Positions 1 through 5,021 of a DNA stretch of 5,021 nucleotides are shown here, piece by piece; the stretch's first letter is position 1; every line of letters starts with the position of its first letter. The position numbers were made by a program, and so were the translations under genes. Location: contig JABCYT010000339.1 in the NCBI GenBank assembly GCA_013290035.1, forward strand, positions 1 to 5,021, given 5' to 3'. The notes under the pieces are model-generated. The model worked only from the letters and a program-made list of their open reading frames with translations. It ran no database searches and was not told the origin of the DNA. The stretch comes from Alphaproteobacteria bacterium (GTDB lineage Bacteria; Pseudomonadota; Alphaproteobacteria; Reyranellales; Reyranellaceae).

Positions 1-532
1 CCATCGTGTAGTGGGCTTTGCCCGTCAGGATCGCGTCCGTGTAGGGGTTGGGCAGGCGGGCGCCCAACGCCTTGCCGGGGACGTCCTCCTCGATGTTTTT
101 CTTGCCGTGCAGCGCATCGACGATCGAGCGATAGCCGGTGCAGCGGCAGATATTGCCCTTCAAGGCGTGTGGCAGGTCGGCCTTGTGCGCCTCATCGAAC
201 GCGGCCGATGCCGTGGTCATGATCATGCCGGCCGCGCAGTAGCCGCACTGGAAGGCCTGCGCATCGTGGAAGGCCTTCTGGATGGGATGCATTTCGCCGT
301 TCTTGGCGAGGCCCTCGATGGTGGTGATCTTGCGGCCCTCGCCGCGGAAGGCGGGCACCAGGCAGGAGTGGAACGGCGTGCCGTCCAGCCACACCGTGCA
401 GGCTCCGCAGTCGCCGGCGTCGCAGCCTTTCTTCACGCCGAACACTTCCAGGTCGCGGAGGAAGGTGCGCAGGCACTGGCCGGGCTTCGGTTCGGCGGAA
501 TAGAGACCGCCATTGACCTCGTAGTTGCTCAT
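1..532 (-). CDS. Molybdenum hydroxylase catalytic chain: N-terminal 2x[2Fe-2S] domain fused to start of molybdopterin domain (partial, 3' end off-window)
   Basis: This is the electron-transfer and catalytic chain of a xanthine dehydrogenase/aldehyde oxidase/CO dehydrogenase-family enzyme. 177 complete codons are visible and the frame is open to the left edge. Residues 1-80 form a plant-ferredoxin-like domain with the first cluster motif [12 protein letters not shown] (C37, C42, C45) plus C57. Residues 81-150 form the helical second-cluster domain, with CGYC (C96, C99) and NICRCTGY (C129, C131). All eight cluster ligands are present. Stand-alone small subunits usually end near residue 150-170. 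Here the frame continues into [16 protein letters not shown], which resembles the opening of the a/b hammerhead domain of the molybdenum subunit. This suggests an FeS-Mo fusion like the Desulfovibrio aldehyde oxidoreductase layout. The start ATG (532-530) overlaps the stop of the FAD-subunit gene and has GGAG five bases upstream. The active-site glutamate and Moco-binding motifs lie outside the window, so the substrate is unknown. The family call is firm; the fusion is likely. Confidence 0.93.
   Translation of the reverse strand, partial: MSNYEVNGGLYSAEPKPGQCLRTFLRDLEVFGVKKGCDAGDCGACTVWLDGTPFHSCLVPAFRGEGRKITTIEGLAKNGEMHPIQKAFHDAQAFQCGYCAAGMIMTTASAAFDEAHKADLPHALKGNICRCTGYRSIVDALHGKKNIEEDVPGKALGARLPNPYTDAILTGKAHYTM
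529..532 (-). other. ATGA stop/start overlap coupling FAD subunit to FeS-Mo chain
   Basis: On the minus strand the start ATG (532-530) of the FeS-Mo chain shares bases with the TGA stop (531-529) of the FAD subunit. A GGAG ribosome-binding site (541-538) lies inside the end of the upstream gene. This arrangement typically gives translational coupling and matched subunit amounts, which fits two chains of one enzyme complex. Confidence 0.9.
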
Positions 533-1341
533 GTCAGCTCCGCGCGAATCTGTTCGGCAAGGTAGAAAGTGATGTGACGCTTGTAGGGCGCCGAGCCATG
601 GACGTCCTGGAACCAGGCGTCCGGCGGCAAGCGCTCGTCGATCGCCTGTCGCAGTTCGGTGGCCGACGGTGCCTTCTTGAAGCGCAGCTGCACCGGGCGC
701 GGCGTCGCTGCGCTGATCGTGAGCAGGAAGTCCTCACCCTTGTCGCCGACTGTGGCGACAATCAGCGCGGCCGAGCGGCCATGGTGGGTGAGCGACACCT
801 GGCGCATGGCGAAGCGCTTCGACAAGGCCGACGCCGGCAGCAAGATCGACCGCAACACCTCGCCCTTCTGCAGCACGTTCGTGTGCATGCCGGTGACGAA
901 GTCGACGACCGGAACCTGGCGCGGCTTGCCATTGCGCGGCCACAGGGTGCAAACGCCCTCGAGCGCCGCCGTCAGGGAAATCATGGCGCCGGCCGGCAAC
1001 GACATGCAGACGTTGCCGCCGACCGTCGCCGCGTTCCAGATCTTGAACGACATCAGGAAGCAGTCGATGCATTGATCGAATAGCGGCACGGCACGCCATT
1101 GCGGCGGACCCTTGAAGTCGTGCAGCTCGACGATCTTGCAGGTTGCCGCGATCTCCAGGCCTGCGGGCGTCACGGTCAATGCCGGCCAGCCGAGCCCCGG
1201 GAGATCGACCAACGTGTCGGTCGCGACCTGCGGCTCGGAGAACAACCAGGTGCCGCCGCCCAGAAACGCATGCCCGTCGCGCCATTCGATCTCGTCGAAT
1301 GACTTTGGCCGCTTCACCTCGACAATCGTATTGAGATTCAT
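529..1341 (-). CDS. FAD-binding (medium) subunit of xanthine dehydrogenase/CO dehydrogenase-family molybdenum hydroxylase
   Basis: The 270-residue protein should pass electrons from the [2Fe-2S] clusters of its partner chain through FAD to the final acceptor, in the cytoplasm or at the inner membrane. The N-terminal FAD-binding fold shows the first nucleotide motif FLGGGTW (residues 27-32) and the second motif TVGGN (106-110), in the order and spacing typical of the family. Residues from about 172 to 268 match the CO dehydrogenase flavoprotein C-terminal domain, with the end signature [11 protein letters not shown] (246-256). The length is slightly below the usual 280-300. Two departures are visible. 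The first motif continues WLFSEPQ where the family commonly has DLLP-like residues, and the segment after GGN reads SLPAGAM, where many relatives carry an aspartate after the small residues. No extra 4Fe-4S CxxC insert is seen. The start is supported by AGGGAG seven bases upstream. The stop overlaps the downstream FeS-Mo gene by ATGA. Confidence 0.93.
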   Translation of the reverse strand: MNLNTIVEVKRPKSFDEIEWRDGHAFLGGGTWLFSEPQVATDTLVDLPGLGWPALTVTPAGLEIAATCKIVELHDFKGPPQWRAVPLFDQCIDCFLMSFKIWNAATVGGNVCMSLPAGAMISLTAALEGVCTLWPRNGKPRQVPVVDFVTGMHTNVLQKGEVLRSILLPASALSKRFAMRQVSLTHHGRSAALIVATVGDKGEDFLLTISAATPRPVQLRFKKAPSATELRQAIDERLPPDAWFQDVHGSAPYKRHITFYLAEQIRAELT

Positions 1342-1348
1342 CTCGTCG

Positions 1349-1354
1349 CTCCCT
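1349..1354 (-). promoter_or_regulatory. Ribosome-binding site of the FAD-subunit gene
   Basis: AGGGAG on the minus strand lies seven bases before the ATG at 1341. It fixes that codon as the start and shows that the gene has its own translation signal after the 49-base gap. Confidence 0.75.
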
Positions 1355-1362
1355 GCATCAGT

Positions 1363-1385
1363 CTCGCTGTCATCCCGAGCGCAGC
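1363..1385. repeat. Possible remnant of a dispersed intergenic repeat (GTCATCCCGAGCGCAGC type)
   Basis: The gap between the exported-protein gene and the FAD-subunit gene contains TGTCATCCCGAGCGCAGC (1368-1385), preceded by CTCG at 1363-1366. From general knowledge, short GTCATCC-GAGCG-AGC sequences recur between genes in many proteobacterial genomes. CTCG (1363-1366) and CGAG (1376-1379) can pair, and so can GCTG (1366-1369) and CAGC (1382-1385), but the stems are only four bases long. Only one copy is in this window, so repeat status is inferred from resemblance and is uncertain. Confidence 0.25.
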
Positions 1386-1390
1386 AATCC

Positions 1391-2494
1391 TCACTTCAAA
1401 TCGTCGAGCGACGTTGCGCCCGGGCCCGGCGTGATCAGCGTCGGCCACTGGTGGGAGCCGAACGGCACGGCGGGCGGCAGGAAGGGCTGCTTGCCGCGAC
1501 GCTGCATCTCCGAGATGATCGTCTTGCGCGCGTCGCCGCCCATCAGCTCGAAATCCATCAGCCTGTCGTTGCCGAAGAACAGCGCACCCACCGAGCGGTC
1601 GGAGATGATGCGGACCATCGATGTCAGCATTTCCTGCGGCGTGGTGGTGAAGGAGATCGTCTCGATCAGCATCAGCCGGTCGTTGATCGCTTCGGGCGGG
1701 AAATACTGGGCGAGCGTGCTGAACAGCACGTTGTTCTGGCGCGCCACATAGATCGTGTTGGCCGCGGCATAGACCTTGTCCCAGTCCGGACCGAGGCTCG
1801 CCCGCCAGCCGTCGAGCACGCCCATCCAGTGCTTGACCTGGGTCGAGGCGGCCCAGTTGATGATCAGCTTGATGTCCGGCGCCTGCTTCTTGGCGAAGGC
1901 CTGCAGGGCCTCGAACGTGATCACGCCCTTGGCCAGGCAATCGTCCATGAAGGCGACGTTGTTGCCCAGGACCGTCTTCACCGCGGGCTTCCAGTCGTCC
2001 TGGATGGGCAGGGCGTCGACGCCATCGAGCGCCGTCTTCATCCGCGTGCGGTAGGCCAGCAACGGCGCCGTCCAGCTCTTGTCGGCGGCGTTGCCGACAT
2101 AGGGCATGACCACCTCGGAGATCGCCATGGTGCTGTGCCCGGTCGACTTCATGATTTGGTAGACGACCGGAACCGACGGCGCCTCCTCCGCAGGCTTGCC
2201 CGGCCGGTAGAGGATCATGCGCCCGCCGGCGCCGGAGAACAGCGCCAGGATGATCGGATGCCGGGCCATGATGTTGTTCTGAAAGGTCTTGGCGGAAGCG
2301 TCGTAGAGCTCGAACATCGAGATGTTGAGCTGCAGGACGTCCCGCGTCGCCAACTCGGCCGGCGTCTGCGGCGTCGTGCCGGTGATGGCAGACAGATAGT
2401 CCGGCAGGGTGCCAGTGCCCTGCGCTGATGCCGAGCCAACGGCAAATCCCGCCGCGATCAATCCGATCGCGAGCCGCGACACTATTCTGGTCAT
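1391..2494 (-). CDS. Exported protein of unknown function (signal peptide, about 343-residue mature protein)
   Basis: I do not recognise the family. The 367-residue product opens with a textbook Sec signal peptide: a basic end (MTRIVSR), a hydrophobic core (residues 8-20) and cleavage after SASA (residue 24) before QG. The mature protein is probably periplasmic. It is largely helix-forming, with many aromatic and Met residues, no further membrane segment, one cysteine (in DDCLAKG), no evident metal or nucleotide motif, and a Pro/Gly-rich tail (TPGPGATSLDDLK). It lacks the terminal aromatic residue of outer-membrane barrels and shows no lipobox. The frame could extend upstream to 2551. The ATG at 2494 is preferred because GGGGA lies seven bases before it and because the signal peptide then begins directly after the start. 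It lies 68 bases after the porin gene and 49 bases before the FAD subunit, which suggests a shared role in uptake or periplasmic handling of the enzyme's substrate. That role is inference only. Confidence 0.85.
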   Translation of the reverse strand: MTRIVSRLAIGLIAAGFAVGSASAQGTGTLPDYLSAITGTTPQTPAELATRDVLQLNISMFELYDASAKTFQNNIMARHPIILALFSGAGGRMILYRPGKPAEEAPSVPVVYQIMKSTGHSTMAISEVVMPYVGNAADKSWTAPLLAYRTRMKTALDGVDALPIQDDWKPAVKTVLGNNVAFMDDCLAKGVITFEALQAFAKKQAPDIKLIINWAASTQVKHWMGVLDGWRASLGPDWDKVYAAANTIYVARQNNVLFSTLAQYFPPEAINDRLMLIETISFTTTPQEMLTSMVRIISDRSVGALFFGNDRLMDFELMGGDARKTIISEMQRRGKQPFLPPAVPFGSHQWPTLITPGPGATSLDDLK

Positions 2495-2501
2495 TGTATA
2501 T

Positions 2502-2506
2502 TCCCC
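2502..2506 (-). promoter_or_regulatory. Ribosome-binding site deciding the start of the exported-protein gene
   Basis: GGGGA on the minus strand sits seven bases before the ATG at 2494. It supports this start over the longer frame beginning at 2551, which would put 19 non-signal residues in front of the signal peptide. Confidence 0.7.
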
Positions 2507-2562
2507 AATTTTGGCCCTCGCACAGGCTATCCGAGCGTCGTGATTTGTCACTAGTCGATCCT

Positions 2563-3930
2563 CTAGAAAAGCACGGTAAGGCGCATCGTCGTCGTCAGGG
2601 TCGGTGGCAGGTTTGGCGCCACGCCTGGCGTCGGGATGAAGCTCACGGTCGGTTGCAGAAAGGTCGCGGCGAACAGATGCGCCTGGTAGTAGGCCTGGAA
2701 CATCAACTCGCTCGGGCGGGCGAACAGGACGGGATTGAGCCGCGAGAAGGCCGCGCCGATGCCCATCGAATCCACCGCACGGTTACCGATGAGGCCGAAG
2801 CCGGTGACGCCGGCGCCGTAATACTGGTTGATCGGGGAGGTTTGGGAGTTGCTGGCGCCGAACTGGAAGAAGGTGCTAACCCCCGAGCTCGGGACGCGCT
2901 CGTTCACACCGTGCGCAATGCGCTGGGAGCCGAACAGGTAAACGCCGCTGGCGCCATCCTGTGTGACGCCCGGCGCGGTCAGGATGCCGGTCTGGTGCCA
3001 GAGGCCGATGCCGAACTGCCCGGGATGATTGCCCTCGCCGAGCGTCCAGTTGGTGCCGATCTCTCCGATGTTGAAGTAGTAGCCGTTGAAGGTGGGCGGG
3101 ACCATGCCGGTCTGGACGCGGAGGGCGTTGTTTCCGTCGTAGACCCCGAGGTTGAGGTAGAAGGACTTGGTCGGGGTGAAGTTGACGGTCGCGCCGTTTC
3201 CCGAGTTGTAGTAGCCGGGCAGGAAGCCGATCAGCGAGCCGTTGGCGAAGACCGTCGAATAGATCAGGCCGCTGACCGACGGAATATTCTGGCTGACGTC
3301 GGTGAAGGTGACGGGGCGCAGGACGTTGTTGAAGTCCGCGCCTGGATTGACGCGGCCAATGCGGATCTTCAGGACATCCTTGATCATCTCCTGCGCGTAC
3401 CAGGCCTCGAAGAGTTCGGTACGGTTGAAGGGTGACGGGCCGACGATGCCGTTGTAGCCCTGCACGCTGCCGGCTTCGCCGTTGGTGTTGCCGGCGTTGA
3501 GCTGCAGGAACTGGAAGCCGAACGAAGCGCCTCGCCAGTCGACGAGCTTCTCGGCGTCTATGCCGAGGCCGATGAAGAGCGCGCTGTTGTTGGTCCATCC
3601 GCCTGGCTGAGCGCCGCCGGCGGCCACGAGGTTCGTGTCGGCGAGCCACACCCCGCCCAGGGTCACGCCCCACTCGTCGCGCAGACCGAGCTGGCGTCCG
3701 AGCCAGCCGGTGCCGGTCGAGAAGGTCGTGGCAGCCGGATTGCCGCTGACCGCGGCGACCTTCTCCGTCATGACCGGGCCGCTGGCAGGTTCCGGCGTGC
3801 TCTGCGCCTTCGCGCCGTCGATGACGGAAAAAAGACAGGCCCCGCAAAGCGCGAGCGATGCCGCCGCACTAGGACCACGGCGACTGGCCTGTCTCTGCCA
3901 TCGAAGGAACGCCCCAAGCGCCATCCGCAT
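2563..3930 (-). CDS. Carbohydrate porin, OprB family (outer-membrane beta-barrel)
   Basis: The 455-residue product is an outer-membrane channel of the OprB type; known members pass sugars and other small polar solutes. A long N-terminal export signal has a basic stretch (residues 10-18, RWQRQASRR), a hydrophobic core (22-37) and probable cleavage after AKA (residue 42). Family hallmarks follow: GWLGRQLGLRDEWGVTLGG opening the barrel (from about residue 75), LFEAWYAQ with the strand KIRIGRVNPGADFN (about 173-201), and alternating aromatic/small strands throughout. The last strand is TMRLTVLF, ending in the phenylalanine recognised by the outer-membrane assembly machinery. The length fits the family (about 420-500). 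The start is ambiguous. The ATG at 3930 has GGGG only three bases away, the ATG at 3924 has the same GGGG nine bases away, and a TTG at 3951 would add seven residues. It is first in the probable operon and divergent from the regulator at 4047. The family is firm; the substrate is unknown. Confidence 0.88.
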   Translation of the reverse strand: MRMALGAFLRWQRQASRRGPSAAASLALCGACLFSVIDGAKAQSTPEPASGPVMTEKVAAVSGNPAATTFSTGTGWLGRQLGLRDEWGVTLGGVWLADTNLVAAGGAQPGGWTNNSALFIGLGIDAEKLVDWRGASFGFQFLQLNAGNTNGEAGSVQGYNGIVGPSPFNRTELFEAWYAQEMIKDVLKIRIGRVNPGADFNNVLRPVTFTDVSQNIPSVSGLIYSTVFANGSLIGFLPGYYNSGNGATVNFTPTKSFYLNLGVYDGNNALRVQTGMVPPTFNGYYFNIGEIGTNWTLGEGNHPGQFGIGLWHQTGILTAPGVTQDGASGVYLFGSQRIAHGVNERVPSSGVSTFFQFGASNSQTSPINQYYGAGVTGFGLIGNRAVDSMGIGAAFSRLNPVLFARPSELMFQAYYQAHLFAATFLQPTVSFIPTPGVAPNLPPTLTTTMRLTVLF

Positions 3931-3987
3931 TTGCCCCGCAGACCTGCCCAATCCGCTGGTAAGGATGGGTCATTTTCCGCGTCGTCG

Positions 3988-4001
3988 CCTGCATCCGCAG
4001 G
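3988..4001. repeat. Inverted repeat CCTGC-ATCC-GCAGG
   Basis: Two perfect five-base arms, CCTGC (3988-3992) and GCAGG (3997-4001), are separated by ATCC and abut the first direct repeat. It could be a dimer-binding site or a small hairpin. A stem of this length can also occur by chance in GC-rich DNA, and it has no following T-run, so it is not a terminator. Confidence 0.35.
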
Positions 4002-4028
4002 TCAAGAAATGGTCAAGATTGGATCAAG
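4000..4028 (+). promoter_or_regulatory. Probable operator: three direct GGTCAAGA-type repeats at 11- and 10-base spacing
   Basis: GGTCAAGA occurs at 4000-4007 and again, identically, at 4011-4018. A third copy, GGATCAAG, lies at 4021-4028, and a bare GG begins the next unit at 4031. The spacing is 11 then 10 bases, about one helical turn, so all copies present the same face. OmpR/PhoB-type winged-helix proteins typically bind direct repeats at this spacing, often in place of a -35 box. The array covers the expected -35 position of the 4035-4040 TATAAA box, and the adjacent gene encodes such a winged-helix protein. Autoregulation is therefore plausible but inferred. Confidence 0.6.
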
Positions 4029-4034
4029 CGGGTG

Positions 4035-4040
4035 TATAAA
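4035..4040 (+). promoter_or_regulatory. -10-like box TATAAA of the wHTH-TPR regulator gene
   Basis: TATAAA matches five of six bases of the sigma-70 consensus. No good -35 lies 16-18 bases upstream; the best alternative, TCAAGA at 4013, matches three of six, inside the direct repeats. This suggests an activator-dependent promoter. Transcription would begin about 6-7 bases after the box, at or next to the ATG at 4047, which would give a leaderless or nearly leaderless message. Confidence 0.5.
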
Positions 4041-4046
4041 AGGGCG

Positions 4047-5021
4047 ATGCCGACCTACGCGTTTGGTCCGTTTATCCTCGATCCTGCCGATCGCCGGCTG
4101 ACGCGCAGCGGCCGGCGCGTGGCCGTTCCCGCCAAGGCCTGGCAGATCCTGCTGCTGATGGCGGAGGCCGGCGGCCGGCTGGTCCCGCACGAGACCTTCC
4201 GGGCCAAGCTGTGGCCCAACGTGGTCGTCGAGGACCGCACGCTTACAGTCCATGTGTCGACCTTGCGCAAGGCGCTCGGATCGGGTCCGCCCGAGGACTA
4301 TATCGAGACGGTCGCCCGGGCAGGCTATCGCCTGGCCGTGCCGGTGCGCATCCTCTCCGAGGCCGATCCGCCGCCGCAAGTCCCCAGCGGGCCGACGACG
4401 GCCGAGGCCAGGCAGCTTGCGGTGCGGACCTTCTCGACCGGCGATCTGGTCGAGGCCGACACCTATCTCGGGGTCGGCATTGCAGACGCGGTGACAACGG
4501 CCCTGGGGGCGCTGCCTGGCCTGGCCGTATCGCCGGCCGGCGCGGCGGAGGATCTCACTGTCGCGCGGACGCTCGGGCTCGGCCACTTGCTGGAGGGGGC
4601 GGTGCAGCGCAGTTCAGACCAACTGCATGTCTCTGCACGGCTGATCGACGTGGCGAGCGGCCACACCGAATGGAGCGAGCGTTTCGAGCACCCGGCGGCG
4701 GACGGCGCCGCGCTGCAGGATGTGATCGCCCAGCGGGTCGCCAACTCACTGGCGCAATTGTCGACCGCCGCGCATGCCGGCCTGCGCAGCTACCGCCCGC
4801 GATCGTCGGAGGCTTACTTCCTGCAGCTCCGGGCCCGAACCAACCTCAAGCTTTTCACGGCGCTGCCCGCGATAAGGGCCTTGGGCGAGTTCGAACGGGC
4901 GCTGGTGCTCGATCCCGACTATGCCATGGCTCATGCCGGCCTGGCGTCGACTTACCTGCAGCTCGGTTCGACGGCCCTGGGGCGCCAGCTGGCGGTGGAC
5001 GAGGCGATGCCGCTGGCACGT
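4047..5021 (+). CDS. Winged-helix (OmpR/CadC-type) transcriptional regulator with TolB/FlgO-like and TPR domains (partial, 3' end off-window)
   Basis: 325 residues are visible and the frame is open to the right edge. Residues 3-98 form a winged-helix DNA-binding domain: the strand YAFGPFILD, helices around 29-57, the recognition-helix segment LTVHVSTLRKALG (66-78) and the wing YIETVARAGYRLAV (85-98). There is no phosphoreceiver domain in front. Residues about 121-240 resemble the TolB/FlgO-like region common in regulators that also carry adenylate-cyclase or TPR modules: LAVRTFS, YLGVGIADAVTTAL, then LLEGAVQRSSDQLHVSARL and a TGxxxW-like SGHTEW. From about 254 a TPR-type helical region begins, with EFERALVLDPDYAMAHAGLAS (281-301) as the clearest repeat. 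No signal peptide or membrane segment is seen, unlike true CadC/ToxR, so a cytoplasmic protein is likely. No well-placed ribosome-binding site precedes the ATG: AGGG lies only two bases away. It is divergent from the porin operon, a common place for that operon's regulator; this link is inferred. Confidence 0.88.
   Translation, partial: MPTYAFGPFILDPADRRLTRSGRRVAVPAKAWQILLLMAEAGGRLVPHETFRAKLWPNVVVEDRTLTVHVSTLRKALGSGPPEDYIETVARAGYRLAVPVRILSEADPPPQVPSGPTTAEARQLAVRTFSTGDLVEADTYLGVGIADAVTTALGALPGLAVSPAGAAEDLTVARTLGLGHLLEGAVQRSSDQLHVSARLIDVASGHTEWSERFEHPAADGAALQDVIAQRVANSLAQLSTAAHAGLRSYRPRSSEAYFLQLRARTNLKLFTALPAIRALGEFERALVLDPDYAMAHAGLASTYLQLGSTALGRQLAVDEAMPLAR

Larger units (their letters stand above)
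3931..4046. promoter_or_regulatory. Divergent intergenic regulatory region between porin operon and wHTH-TPR regulator
   Basis: This 116-base gap must carry the promoters for both directions. It is locally more AT-rich than the flanking genes around 4001-4041. It contains an inverted repeat (3988-4001), three direct repeats (4000-4028) and a -10-like TATAAA (4035-4040), each listed separately. On the minus strand no convincing -35/-10 pair with 16-18 base spacing was found for the porin. TATACA (4038-4033) is the only -10-like hexamer seen and would imply a leader of about 100 bases. Confidence 0.6.

Noticed and set aside
11..565. 184-codon plus-strand frame at the left edge
   Set aside because: It is antisense to the [2Fe-2S] domain, whose eight conserved cysteines establish the minus-strand frame.
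1112..2428. 438-codon open frame on the plus strand
   Set aside because: It lies opposite the exported-protein and FAD-subunit genes. The translation is Arg/His/Asp-rich with no domain or ribosome-binding site, which is typical antisense shadow in GC-rich DNA.
2540..2551. GTGA-TTTG-TCAC hairpin between porin and exported-protein genes, considered as a terminator
   Set aside because: The stem is only four bases with no T-run in either direction, and the genes around it look co-transcribed.
2495..2551. Longer start for the exported protein at 2551
   Set aside because: It would place 19 residues in front of a canonical signal peptide, and a well-spaced ribosome-binding site precedes the ATG at 2494.
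2557..2567. GATCCTCTAGA, resembling a cloning-vector polylinker
   Set aside because: The match is only 11 bases. It contains the natural TAG stop, and it follows a normal porin C-terminus ending in Phe, so chance is the better explanation than contamination.
2428..3435. 335-codon open frame on the plus strand
   Set aside because: It runs antisense to the well-supported OprB porin, with low-complexity Ala/Glu/Asp/Arg composition and no recognisable motif.
2876..3847. 323-codon minus-strand frame inside the porin
   Set aside because: It is a second frame of the same strand, extremely Arg-rich, and overlaps the porin frame, which has clear family signatures.
3931..3951. Upstream TTG start for the porin at 3951
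   Set aside because: It is possible, but it has only a weak ribosome-binding site and lengthens an already long signal-peptide basic region. ATG codons at 3930 and 3924 follow a GGGG.
4002..4586. 194-codon minus-strand frame across the regulator start
   Set aside because: It is opposite the winged-helix domain and the intergenic operator region, with Arg/Gly-rich composition and no motif.

Overview
This is a GC-rich chromosomal segment with the coding style of an alphaproteobacterium, possibly Hyphomicrobiales or Rhodospirillales. That placement is inferred from GC content, codon use and gene families; the window has no rRNA or other phylogenetic marker. There are five protein-coding genes, no RNA genes, no CRISPR array and no recognisable mobile element. 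Gene density is high, with gaps of only 49, 68 and 116 bases and one 4-base overlap.

Minus strand, read right to left (3930 down to 1): four co-directional genes form a probable operon. They are an OprB-family carbohydrate-type outer-membrane porin (3930-2563), an unrecognised exported protein with a clear signal peptide (2494-1391), the FAD-binding medium subunit of a xanthine dehydrogenase/CO dehydrogenase-family molybdenum hydroxylase (1341-529), and the catalytic polypeptide of the same enzyme (532 to beyond position 1). The catalytic polypeptide begins with a complete two-cluster [2Fe-2S] domain and runs in frame into what looks like the start of the molybdopterin subunit. The enzyme would therefore have two chains (FAD; FeS-Mo) instead of the usual three. 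The gene order matches the coxM-S-L pattern with S and L fused. The last two genes overlap by ATGA, which suggests translational coupling.

Plus strand: a divergent gene starts at 4047 and runs off the right edge. It encodes an OmpR/CadC-type winged-helix DNA-binding domain, then a TolB/FlgO-like domain, then the start of a TPR region. It has no visible signal peptide or membrane segment.

The 116-base divergent intergenic region (3931-4046) is the most information-rich non-coding part. It holds three direct GGTCAAGA-type repeats spaced 11 and 10 bases apart, next to a TATAAA -10 box lying just before the regulator's ATG. Direct repeats at helical-turn spacing next to a -10 box are the usual operator geometry for OmpR/PhoB-type winged-helix proteins.

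Working model (inference): the divergent regulator controls its own gene, and perhaps the porin/exported protein/oxidoreductase operon. The operon would bring a small substrate through the outer membrane and oxidise it with a molybdenum hydroxylase. The substrate cannot be named from this window.
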